From contig CAZPUJ010000159.1 in NCBI GenBank assembly GCA_964589725.1, positions 1 to 6,334 on the forward strand: a stretch of 6,334 bases of DNA, given 5' to 3'. Shown piece by piece: positions 1 through 5,921 of this stretch (positions are counted from its first letter, which is position 1; each line of letters starts with the position of its first letter). The notes below the pieces were generated by a model that had not been told where the DNA came from, searched no databases, and saw only the letters and a list, made by a program, of their open reading frames with translations. The stretch is from CAYSHJ01 sp964589725. GTDB lineage: Bacteria > Planctomycetota > Planctomycetia > Planctomycetales > Planctomycetaceae. The position numbers and the translations under genes are program-made.

Positions 1-84
1 CGGGACTCAACGACGCCTCGCTGGCCAACCTGCCGAAGCTGACCACGCTCCAACGGCTGGTGCTCGACGGCAACGACATTCGCG
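1..84 (+). repeat. Direct repeat, intact LRR copy (pairs with 681-764)
   Basis: Bases 1-84 match 681-764 with two differences, at 50 (C versus T, silent) and 51 (C versus A, Gln to Lys). The match ends sharply after 84. Its left end may lie outside the window, because the copy at 681 is preceded by in-frame codons for A-N-A that would also suit an LRR unit. Confidence 0.9.
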
Positions 85-386
85 GCTCGGGACTGACTCA
101 CCTCAGCCAACAGCCGGAGCTGAGCGACCTGTCGCTCAGCCACCCGAACCTGACCAATCTCTCGGCCGAAAACCTGGCCGAACTGAAGCCGCTCAAGCGC
201 CTGTCGCTGGCCGGCAGCGGTCTGACCAACGCCGGCATCAAACACCTCGCCAACCTGACGAACCTGGAATCCCTGGACCTCCGCCGCACCAAAGTCACTG
301 CCGGGGGCATCGACGAACTGAAAGCCGCGCTGCCCAAGTGCAAGATCCAATGGGACGGTGGCGTGATCGAAGGCAGTCAGAAGTGA
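1..386 (+). CDS. Leucine-rich-repeat protein, C-terminal part
   Basis: The reading frame enters from the left edge (first full codon at 3) and stops at TGA 384-386, giving 127 visible residues. The start lies outside the window; the GTG at 60 is an internal valine codon. The visible part has four units of exactly 24 residues beginning LQRLVLDGNDI, LSDLSLSHPNL, LKRLSLAGSGL and LESLDLRRTKV, each with the LxxLxLxxxxL core, preceded by the tail of another unit. It closes with ALPKCKIQWDGG, a type of ending I know from many planctomycete LRR proteins. LRR solenoids bind proteins; the ligand here cannot be told. No membrane segment is visible in this part. The first 84 bases recur almost exactly at 681-764. 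The family call is firm, the function unknown. Confidence 0.88.
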   Translation, partial: GLNDASLANLPKLTTLQRLVLDGNDIRGSGLTHLSQQPELSDLSLSHPNLTNLSAENLAELKPLKRLSLAGSGLTNAGIKHLANLTNLESLDLRRTKVTAGGIDELKAALPKCKIQWDGGVIEGSQK

Positions 387-425
387 GTTGCGATGCAGGC
401 TGCAACGCGCTTTCGTTTTTGCCTT

Positions 426-633
426 GGTCGCAGAGCGACCGCCGAAGGTAGCCGTGGGTTTCAACCCGCGGTTGGTGAACCCGCAAACCGATTGCGTCGC
501 GGAGCGACGATTGAAACCACGTTGCGTGGATGACCCATTTCGTGTGTGCGGACACTCCACACGTTCAATCGTCGCTCCGCGACGAAATGATGATCGCGCC
601 ATCCGAATCCGTGGGTTGAAACCCACGGCTACC
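426..633. repeat. Nested palindromic intergenic element
   Basis: Outer arms 447-471 and 609-633 are inverted copies with 24 of 25 bases matching. Inner arms 495-515 and 564-584 are perfect 21-bp inverted copies. Each outer arm holds its own hairpin with an 8-bp stem (452-459/464-471, loop TTCA, one G-T pair; 609-616/621-628, loop TGAA). Each inner arm holds a GTCGC-NNN-GCGAC mini-palindrome (496-508 and 571-583), and a third version, GGTCGC-AGA-GCGACC, lies at 426-440 just outside. The centre carries two further hairpins, CCACG-TTG-CGTGG (517-529) and CGTGTG/CACACG (541-546/558-563). No coding capacity, transposase or flanking target duplication is visible. Similar GTCGCGGAGCGAC and GTGGGTTTCAACCC pieces are, to my recollection, common between planctomycete genes. 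It could be a REP/MITE-like non-autonomous element or a structured RNA; the structure is seen, the role is not. Confidence 0.8.
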
Positions 634-680
634 GTCTCCGTGACTCGGCAACTCTGCTCGCGTTACAACCCTCGCTAACG

Positions 681-784
681 CGGGACTCAACGACGCCTCG
701 CTGGCCAACCTGCCGAAGCTGACCACGCTTAAACGGCTGGTGCTCGACGGCAACGACATTCGCGCGGACAACTGGCTTGCTTGA
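681..784 (+). pseudogene. LRR gene fragment (duplicated remnant)
   Basis: Bases 681-764 repeat the LRR sequence at 1-84 with two differences. The frame from 683 reads GLNDASLANLPKLTTLKRL and on to NDIR, then leaves the LRR pattern (ADNWLA) and stops at TGA 782-784. In-frame codons before it (674-682, A-N-A) still fit an LRR unit, but the frame is closed by TGA at 641-643 and I see no convincing start or ribosome site. This is a broken duplicate of the neighbouring LRR gene or of another repeat inside it, not a working gene. The near identity suggests a recent copy or gene conversion. Confidence 0.75.
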
Positions 785-844
785 AGTTTGCGCGACCAAC
801 GGCATACGCTCGGAGCCGAGGTGTTTTCGGCTTCGCGGCTCAAC

Positions 845-849
845 GGAGG
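845..849 (+). promoter_or_regulatory. Ribosome binding site of the SPFH gene
   Basis: GGAGG lies 7 bases before ATG 857. It fixes the start there rather than at upstream in-frame alternative codons such as the one at 788, whose extra residues (23) look non-natural and would precede the membrane anchor. Confidence 0.8.
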
Positions 850-856
850 TTTTGTC

Positions 857-1615
857 ATGGAAATCGCGCTCGTGGTGGCTGTCTCGATCTTTTTTCCACC
901 GATCCTGCTGTTCGGCTTCTTTGTGGTGAATCCTCGCGAAGAGATGGTTGTCCTGCGCTTTGGCACGTATGTCGGAACGCTCAAGCATGAAGGGATTCGC
1001 TGGATTCATCCTGTCGGTCGGTCGCTGCGGCGGATTTCGACGCGAGACGTCACGATTCACATGGAAACGTCGACCGTTGTCGAACGGAACGGCAGCCCGA
1101 TCAACATTAGCGCGGTCGTCGTGTATCGTGTCGAAGACACTCGCAAAGCGGCCCTCGACGTCGACAACTTCAACACGTTCATCAAAGATCAACTGGGAGC
1201 GGTGATCAAACGCGTGAGTGCCCGCTTCCCGTACGAGTCGGCCGGCAAGACTGAGCCATGTTTGAAGAACGAGAGCGAAGAAGTCACTAAAGCCTACATC
1301 GCCGAATTGCAAAACGCCGTCAATCCGGCCGGCATCCGAGTGCTCAGCGTGAAGCTCAACGACCTGACGTACGCTCCCGAGATTTCTCAAGCGATGCTGA
1401 TGCGGCAACAAGCGTTGGCCTTGATCGACGCTCGCAAGACGATCGTCGAGGGTGCGGTCGCGATCGTGCATGACGCGGTCGATCGCCTGCGCGCGGCCGG
1501 CTTGGAAGTTTCACCCGCACAGAAGGAAGTGCTGATCTCGAACTTGCTCGTCGTGCTGTGCAGCGGCGAGCACGCTCAGCCGGTGTTGCAAGTCCAGGCG
1601 TCGCAGAAGATGTGA
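857..1615 (+). CDS. SPFH/Band 7 domain membrane protein
   Basis: The 252-residue product begins with one hydrophobic segment (about residues 3-24, rich in V, F, I and L), followed by VNPREEMVVLRFGTYVGTL and an SPFH (stomatin/prohibitin/flotillin/HflKC) domain to about residue 190. The typical pattern is present: GIRWIHPVG, a beta-rich stretch with NGSPINISAVVVYRVED, an amphipathic helix, and LNDLTYAPEISQAMLMRQQA. The tail (about 191-245) is helical with a hydrophobic patch. SPFH proteins oligomerise on membranes, organise microdomains and often control membrane proteases or partner proteins. Here the anchor suggests an inner-membrane protein whose domain probably faces the cytoplasm. It lacks the long coiled coil of flotillins and is shorter than HflK/HflC. 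The following kinase gene starts 46 bases downstream with no terminator between, so co-transcription is likely. The family is clear; the specific role is not. Confidence 0.9.
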   Translation: MEIALVVAVSIFFPPILLFGFFVVNPREEMVVLRFGTYVGTLKHEGIRWIHPVGRSLRRISTRDVTIHMETSTVVERNGSPINISAVVVYRVEDTRKAALDVDNFNTFIKDQLGAVIKRVSARFPYESAGKTEPCLKNESEEVTKAYIAELQNAVNPAGIRVLSVKLNDLTYAPEISQAMLMRQQALALIDARKTIVEGAVAIVHDAVDRLRAAGLEVSPAQKEVLISNLLVVLCSGEHAQPVLQVQASQKM

Positions 1616-1644
1616 CGCTTGAATCGCCGGAACGTGCGCGATTC

Positions 1645-1650
1645 GAAGGA
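1645..1650 (+). promoter_or_regulatory. Probable ribosome binding site of the kinase gene
   Basis: GAAGGA lies 11 bases before ATG 1662, slightly farther than ideal. It is the only purine-rich site near this start and supports it over later in-frame codons. Confidence 0.5.
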
Positions 1651-1661
1651 AACTTTTTGCG

Positions 1662-4190
1662 ATGAACGCCACGCCTGCTCAACACGCGCATCAGTCACCC
1701 ACGCACATTTCCCAAGATTCGTCGAATGCCCATGCGGTTTCGCGAAGCGGCTCGACGTTTTGGCGATCGCCTCGCTGGTACGTCGAGGTTGTGGCTTTGG
1801 CGGCGGTCTCCGCGGCGGCGGTTTGGTTGGGAGATCAGTTTCGCGGCGTCAATGGCGTGGTGGCTCCATGGTGGCCGGCCGCGGGAGTGGCGTTTGCGGG
1901 CTTGTGGCACCTGGGACTGAGCCGTTGGCCGGCGATTGGATTCGGTTCGCTCGTGGCCTGCGGGTTGCAGAATGTGAGCGTCGGCGCGGGGGTGGTGGTC
2001 GTCATCGCCGACTGTCTGCAATCGGTTCTCGCGGTGTGGTGGGTGCGGCGGACGATTGCCGGGCGAGATCCATTGGCACGTGTCAGCGACACCGCTTGGT
2101 TCGTTGCCTTGGCGGTTGTGTTTTGTCCCATGCTGAACGCGCTAATCAGCTCGACCGCATTGAGCCTGAGCGCGTATCCGATGCTCGGTCCGTTCGAGCA
2201 ATTGTGTTTGGTGCGCTGGCTGGCTCAGGCGATCGGAGTCCTGGTCGTGGCCCCCGTCGGATTGGCGTGGTGGCCTTGGCGAAAGCAAACTCTTGGCCTG
2301 CGTCAATGGCTGGAACACGTGGCTTTCTTACTCTTCTTGACCGGTTCGGGAGTGTGGGTGTTCGTGTTGCAATCGAAGACCAGCAACCTGCTTATTCCCG
2401 CTTCGGCCGTCATTTTTCCGGTCTACATCTGGTTGTTGCTGCGCGGGGGTCGTCGTGTCACCACGCTGACGATTCTGGCCCTGACGCTGATATCGTTGTT
2501 CGCCGCGTCACAGGGGCGCGGCCCGTTTCTAAGCGACGAGAGTTTGTTTCTGCACGATGGCAGAGAATTGATCTCTTGGGGGTTGCTGCTTAAGTTGCGC
2601 AATTCGGGATTCGTCAGCACCACAATGTTGCTGATGATGGCACTGCTGACCGAGCGTCGCGAAGCGGATCTCGACACTCGCAAAAGCAATGTGCGGTATC
2701 GCATCTTGTTCGAGCATTCACCCGACGCGATCTTCGTCGTGGGCGTTGATTCCGGCGAGTTGTTGGAGTTCAACGACCGCTTGCCTGAATTGCTCGGCGG
2801 CAGTCGGGAGGAATTGCGTCGTCGGCAACGATTCGATTTCGAGGCTGTGCCGATCGCGATGACCACTCGCAGTTCAGTGTGGTCCGTGTTGAATCCGAAG
2901 GCCACCGAAGTCGACACGCAGTATCGCCGGTTCGACGGCCAGTTGATCGAAGTCAACGTGGCGTACTCGGTGATCGACTACGATCACCGACCGGCGTACT
3001 TGATGATCGCTCGCGACGTCACGGCACGGCGGCGGGAGGAGCAACAACTGCGGGAAAGCGAGGCCAAGTTTCGCACGCTGGCGGAGACGATTCCCGCGAT
3101 CGTGGCCATCCAACGAGACCATCAGATGCTGTATGCGAACCCGGCAGCGGCCACGTTGAGCGGCTTCACCAGCGATGAACTGCTGCAGCATGATTTCGTC
3201 AAATTGGTTCGCCCCGACTATCAGCCCGAGACGGAGCACCAGATTCGCCAATGCCTGGCCAAAGACAAACAGATTTGGCGACGCGAAGTCTCGCTGCGCA
3301 CGAGAGCTGGCAAGGATCATTGGATCGATTTGAGCGTCGCTCCGATTTCGATTGAAGGTCGTTTAGCTTGGCTGGCGACGGCATTGGATGTGACCGAACG
3401 TCGGCAGACGGAGGCTCAGGTCCGGCAGCTCCACGCCGAGTTGTTTCACGTATCGCGACTGCGATTGCTGGGCGAGTTCGTGGCCGGCGTGGCTCACGAG
3501 ATTGGGCAACCGCTCGCTTCGATCGGCAGCGTGGCCACCGGGTTGGCCACGCGCCTGGAATCAGCCGAGTCTCCCTCGCAGACGCATGTGCTGGAGCAGG
3601 TGCGATTGATCTCGTCGGTCTGTGATCGCGCCGGCGAAACGATTCACCGCCTGAAGAATTTCGCGCGGCGTCATGAAATGGGCCGCGAGTGGATCGACCT
3701 GGCCCCCTTGGTCAGCGATGCCGTCAAGATCCTGCGGCTTGATCGACGCTGGACCGACACGCCGATCGTGTTCGCACCGGAACCTCGACGCCCGCAAGCC
3801 TTCGTCGATCGGCACGAAATGACCGACGTGCTGATCAATCTCCTCCGCAACAGTCTGGAGTCGATGCAGGAATTGCCCGCCGAAGACCACCGGATCGACG
3901 TCCAATTGTGTCGCGATCGACCTGGTTGGCTGCGACTGTCAATCCGCGATCAGGGCTGTGGCCTTTCGCCCGAAATCTGCGACCAACTCTTTCGACCGTT
4001 CCAGACAACGAAGCCGCAAGGATTGGGAATTGGTCTGTCGATCTGCAAGACGATTGTCGACGCGCACGACGGCCAACTTGTCTACGAGCCGACTCCGCTC
4101 CGCGGAGCACTGTTTCACATCCTGCTGCGCTCGGACGAACTCGAATCGCTCACGTCTGGCGATCCTGTCACCATGCACGCAAATCCATAA
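1662..4190 (+). CDS. MASE1-PAS-PAS sensor histidine kinase
   Basis: The 842-residue protein has a hydrophobic N-terminal half (about 40-330, eight to ten membrane segments) of the MASE1 type; GVVAPWWPAAGVAFAGL fits that family. Two PAS domains follow (about 343-455, YRILFEHSPDAIFVV; and 466-581, FRTLAETIPAIVAIQ), each ending in a DVT(A/E)RR linker. The HisKA helix contains AHEIGQPLASI with phospho-acceptor His612. The ATPase domain shows the N box LINLLRNSLESM (Asn730), G1 DQGCGL (Asp763), F box LFRPFQTTK and G2 GLGIGLSI. All residues needed for autophosphorylation are present. The HE(I/L)xQPL form resembles the FixL/DctB/NtrB-like group. MASE1 is an integral membrane sensor domain with mostly unknown ligands; no haem-binding PAS signature was recognised. 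It should sit in the inner membrane and phosphorylate a response regulator, but none is in the window and the protein has no receiver domain. The upstream SPFH gene probably shares its transcript. Confidence 0.93.
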   Translation: MNATPAQHAHQSPTHISQDSSNAHAVSRSGSTFWRSPRWYVEVVALAAVSAAAVWLGDQFRGVNGVVAPWWPAAGVAFAGLWHLGLSRWPAIGFGSLVACGLQNVSVGAGVVVVIADCLQSVLAVWWVRRTIAGRDPLARVSDTAWFVALAVVFCPMLNALISSTALSLSAYPMLGPFEQLCLVRWLAQAIGVLVVAPVGLAWWPWRKQTLGLRQWLEHVAFLLFLTGSGVWVFVLQSKTSNLLIPASAVIFPVYIWLLLRGGRRVTTLTILALTLISLFAASQGRGPFLSDESLFLHDGRELISWGLLLKLRNSGFVSTTMLLMMALLTERREADLDTRKSNVRYRILFEHSPDAIFVVGVDSGELLEFNDRLPELLGGSREELRRRQRFDFEAVPIAMTTRSSVWSVLNPKATEVDTQYRRFDGQLIEVNVAYSVIDYDHRPAYLMIARDVTARRREEQQLRESEAKFRTLAETIPAIVAIQRDHQMLYANPAAATLSGFTSDELLQHDFVKLVRPDYQPETEHQIRQCLAKDKQIWRREVSLRTRAGKDHWIDLSVAPISIEGRLAWLATALDVTERRQTEAQVRQLHAELFHVSRLRLLGEFVAGVAHEIGQPLASIGSVATGLATRLESAESPSQTHVLEQVRLISSVCDRAGETIHRLKNFARRHEMGREWIDLAPLVSDAVKILRLDRRWTDTPIVFAPEPRRPQAFVDRHEMTDVLINLLRNSLESMQELPAEDHRIDVQLCRDRPGWLRLSIRDQGCGLSPEICDQLFRPFQTTKPQGLGIGLSICKTIVDAHDGQLVYEPTPLRGALFHILLRSDELESLTSGDPVTMHANP

Positions 4191-4215
4191 CGCGGGCTTG
4201 GCTCGCAATCTTGCT

Positions 4216-4321
4216 CCCTCGCCCCCGCATCGGGGGAGAGGGTCGGGGTGAGGGGGATTCGCGGGCCAGTGAAGCGCTCGCCCCCTCACCCTAGCCCTCT
4301 CCCCCGCGGCGGGGGAGAGGG
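4216..4321. repeat. Mirrored G/C-rich palindrome between convergent genes
   Basis: Two hairpins face each other: 4216-4227/4231-4242 (12-bp stem, one mismatch, loop CAT) and 4295-4306/4310-4321 (12-bp perfect stem, loop CGG). The inner arms 4231-4256 and 4281-4306 are also inverted copies of one another (23 of 26). It lies in the 187-base gap between two convergent stop codons, which suits a bidirectional transcription end, but neither hairpin has a proper T-tract, so I do not call it an intrinsic terminator. Repeats built from CCCTCACCC-AGCCCTCTCCC are, to my recollection, widespread in many bacterial genomes. The remaining bases of the gap (4191-4215 and 4322-4377) show nothing I recognise. 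Confidence 0.8.
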
Positions 4322-4377
4322 GACAAATTCCGCGCACGGGGCGCAGCCTTTTGAACGAAGACCCTGACTGCCGATGC

Positions 4378-5616
4378 CTACCGCGCCCGACGTCGCAGTC
4401 GCTCGACTCTCTGTCGCCATGCGACTGGCAACACCGATTCGCGGAGCCAGCGCTGGCCGTTCGTCCATGTCCAGGTCTGCGACACGACCCCGCTGAGCAC
4501 GAGTGTCGCCATCGCGGCCATCGGACGGCGCGCCGTCATGCTCAAGACGGCGTTCGTGCGTGAGCCACGAGTCAAGAAATCGAACGGCTGCCAACCGGCG
4601 TCATCGGCCCAACCACACAGAATCGCTTGCACGGCCTCGTCGCTGACCGGTGCCTCGGACGCTTGCTCGTCGTCACTATCGGATTGACTCATCGACATGC
4701 CGTCGCTTGGAGATTCGCTGTCGAGCTTCGGCGACTGGTCGGCGTCCGGTCGGTCCTGCTTACGGTCGCTCTCGGACATCGGCAGCACCAGTTCCGAGCG
4801 GTCATCGACCATCGGCGTCGCCGGCGTCTCGCCGCCGATCGGCAGAACGAGATCAGGAGGCTCATCGCGGAATAGCGCATTGATGATGTCGTCGATCGCC
4901 GCATCGGGTCGCGGAATCCTAGACGGGCCATCGCCGGTGATTTCGTAAACACTCAAAACAGCTTGAGCGATTTCGAGCGTTTCTCGAGTCGGCGCGAAGT
5001 CGAACTCACGTTCCGGCAACTCCGCGCTGAAAAGCTCAGACAGGCCCGTTGATGTTATCGTCATGTGGTCGCGCGGCGGAGTCGGCGTCGCAGAGAACGA
5101 CACGATCAGATCGATCTGCCGAGCATTCGTGGTCAGCAGCGCTGGACGCAAGCTCGCGGCGAGATTGTGTGAGGTGACGACATCGACTCCAGTCAGCCGC
5201 AGATGACCGGAACCAATCGTCAGAAAGACTTGATCCCGTGCCGAACCGTCGATCACACTTTGATCGTTTCCCGCGCCGACGATCTGCAAGTCGTCACTGA
5301 TGATGAAAGACGAGCTGCTGCCCTGTCCGAACGTGAATCGGCCGGCCGGCAATTGAATCGTGTCGGCACCCGGCAGAGCGTTTGTTTCTTCGATGGCCGC
5401 TCGTAGCGTTGTGTCGCCATTCGCGTCGAGCGCGAATCCGTCCCCCGGATTCGCATCGTGCGAGTCTGCCATGCTGTTGACCACGAACGCCGACAACATG
5501 CGACGGGGCTCGAAGGTCTCGCCCGTCGAGCCATCCCAACGACGCCGACGTCGAGCCGGGCGCCATCGTTTCCATATGCGAACAATCGCTTCCCAACTCC
5601 CGCGAACTGCCGGCAT
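4378..5616 (-). CDS. LEPR-motif, CSLREA-like surface or secreted protein
   Basis: The 412-residue product starts at ATG 5616, chosen because AGGAGG stands 6 bases before it; a longer in-frame start at 5700 lacks this. Residues 1-30 are very basic (KRWRPARRRRRW), followed by FEPRRMLSA (35-43), a form of the LEPR-xLL motif found near the N-termini of planctomycete exported proteins. Residues 45-110 match the CSLREA-type pattern: FVVNSMADSHDANPGDG, then TTLRAAIEETNALPGADTI and QLPAG. A short beta-helix-like stretch follows (VIDGSARDQVFLTIG, LRLTGVDVV). The rest is unusual: an acidic, Ser/Asp/Pro-rich linker (about 252-325) with DLVLPI and ELVLPM repeated, a hydrophobic segment (about 366-382, MAAMATLVLSGVV), and a basic Trp/Arg tail (RVERLRRRAR). 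This suggests a protein held by a C-terminal anchor. Known proteins of this type are often much longer, so it may be a reduced form. No catalytic motif is seen. Confidence 0.78.
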   Translation of the reverse strand: MPAVRGSWEAIVRIWKRWRPARRRRRWDGSTGETFEPRRMLSAFVVNSMADSHDANPGDGFALDANGDTTLRAAIEETNALPGADTIQLPAGRFTFGQGSSSSFIISDDLQIVGAGNDQSVIDGSARDQVFLTIGSGHLRLTGVDVVTSHNLAASLRPALLTTNARQIDLIVSFSATPTPPRDHMTITSTGLSELFSAELPEREFDFAPTRETLEIAQAVLSVYEITGDGPSRIPRPDAAIDDIINALFRDEPPDLVLPIGGETPATPMVDDRSELVLPMSESDRKQDRPDADQSPKLDSESPSDGMSMSQSDSDDEQASEAPVSDEAVQAILCGWADDAGWQPFDFLTRGSRTNAVLSMTARRPMAAMATLVLSGVVSQTWTWTNGQRWLRESVLPVAWRQRVERLRRRAR

Positions 5617-5622
5617 ATCCTT

Positions 5623-5628
5623 CCTCCT
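5623..5628 (-). promoter_or_regulatory. Strong ribosome binding site of the LEPR gene
   Basis: On the - strand the bases read AGGAGG, a full Shine-Dalgarno match, 6 bases before ATG 5616. It decides the start and removes 28 residues from the longest possible frame. Confidence 0.85.
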
Positions 5629-5801
5629 GGACAATGCCCTCGTCCACATGCGGGACAGGCAAAAAATGCCGGCACCACACAGGAACGCTTTTACGAACAC
5701 GGACCACTTGGCTCACAAGCTCTCACTTCGTTCAATCGGCAACGCGGCCGGCATGCTCGCAGGCAAAGATTGCCAGTTACGGAAAAATGGTCAAACTCTT
5801 C

Positions 5802-5810
5802 TGGTACAGT
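5802..5810 (+). promoter_or_regulatory. Possible extended -10 promoter element
   Basis: TGGTACAGT fits an extended -10 (TGn plus TACAGT), about 110 bases before the epimerase start. No good -35 box stands at the usual distance (GAAAAA at 5782-5787), so this is a weak call based on one box. A transcript from here would carry the 49-bp palindrome in its leader. Confidence 0.2.
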
Positions 5811-5827
5811 AGACTGTGACACCGCGA

Positions 5828-5876
5828 GTAGCTGAACTCGTGAGAGTTCGGTCCGAAGTCTCACGACTTCGGCTAC
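5828..5876. repeat. 49-bp near-palindrome with two inner hairpins
   Basis: Two 24-base arms (5828-5851, 5853-5876) around a central T match as inverted copies at 21 positions. Each arm also folds alone: GAACTC-GTGA-GAGTTC (5834-5849) and CCGAAGTC-TCAC-GACTTCGG (5853-5872). GTAGC (5828-5832) and GCTAC (5872-5876) close the base, sharing G5872 with the second hairpin. The loops GTGA and TCAC are complementary. The piece CACGACTTCGGCTAC is, to my recollection, frequent between planctomycete genes. It sits 45 bases before the epimerase ATG and may act in its leader RNA or simply be a dispersed repeat. Confidence 0.8.
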
Positions 5877-5921
5877 CGGTCATTTTCCTGTTGCCGCTCG
5901 CCACAAGAACGAAAGACCCTC

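Larger units (their letters stand above)
5617..5921. other. Divergent intergenic spacer
   Basis: This 305-base gap separates two divergent genes and should hold promoters for both. The only strong structure is the palindrome at 5828-5876. A minor hairpin GGCA/TGCC with an A/T loop (5658-5661/5667-5670) would lie in the 5' leader of the - strand gene. I found no clear -35/-10 pair for the - strand gene. Reading frames here have no codon pattern or homology that I recognise. Confidence 0.6.

Noticed and set aside
387..420. Possible intrinsic terminator after the LRR gene (GTTGC/GCAAC stem, T5 at 416-420)
   Set aside because: The stem has only 5 pairs with a 10-base loop, and the T-tract starts 9 bases after it, so the geometry is poor.
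426..633. CRISPR-like array
   Set aside because: The repeated pieces are inverted, not direct, and there are no regular spacers.
388..678. A 96-codon + strand open frame between the LRR gene and its fragment
   Set aside because: It is made almost wholly of the nested palindromic element; its Arg/Pro-rich translation follows the repeat arms. There is no ribosome site or known domain.
788..856. Longer SPFH protein starting at 788
   Set aside because: GGAGG 7 bases before ATG 857 and the membrane anchor starting right after that ATG make 857 the better start.
629..1471. Long - strand open frame opposite the SPFH gene
   Set aside because: It is a shadow of a real GC-rich gene; the translation is His/Arg/Asp-rich without domains and it crosses the LRR fragment and the palindrome.
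1619..2593. 324-codon + strand frame overlapping the kinase start
   Set aside because: It is an out-of-frame shadow of the MASE1 region, Gly/Arg-rich with no recognisable domain, while the other frame gives a full kinase.
5617..5700. Extended N-terminus of the LEPR protein from ATG 5700
   Set aside because: The hydrophobic stretch (FVKAFLCGAGIFCL) looks signal-like, but there is no good ribosome site before 5700, and AGGAGG sits at the right distance from ATG 5616 instead.
5360..5835. + strand open frames over the start of the LEPR gene and its upstream spacer
   Set aside because: They mostly lie antisense to the LEPR/CSLREA coding sequence, have no ribosome site and show no recognisable domain.
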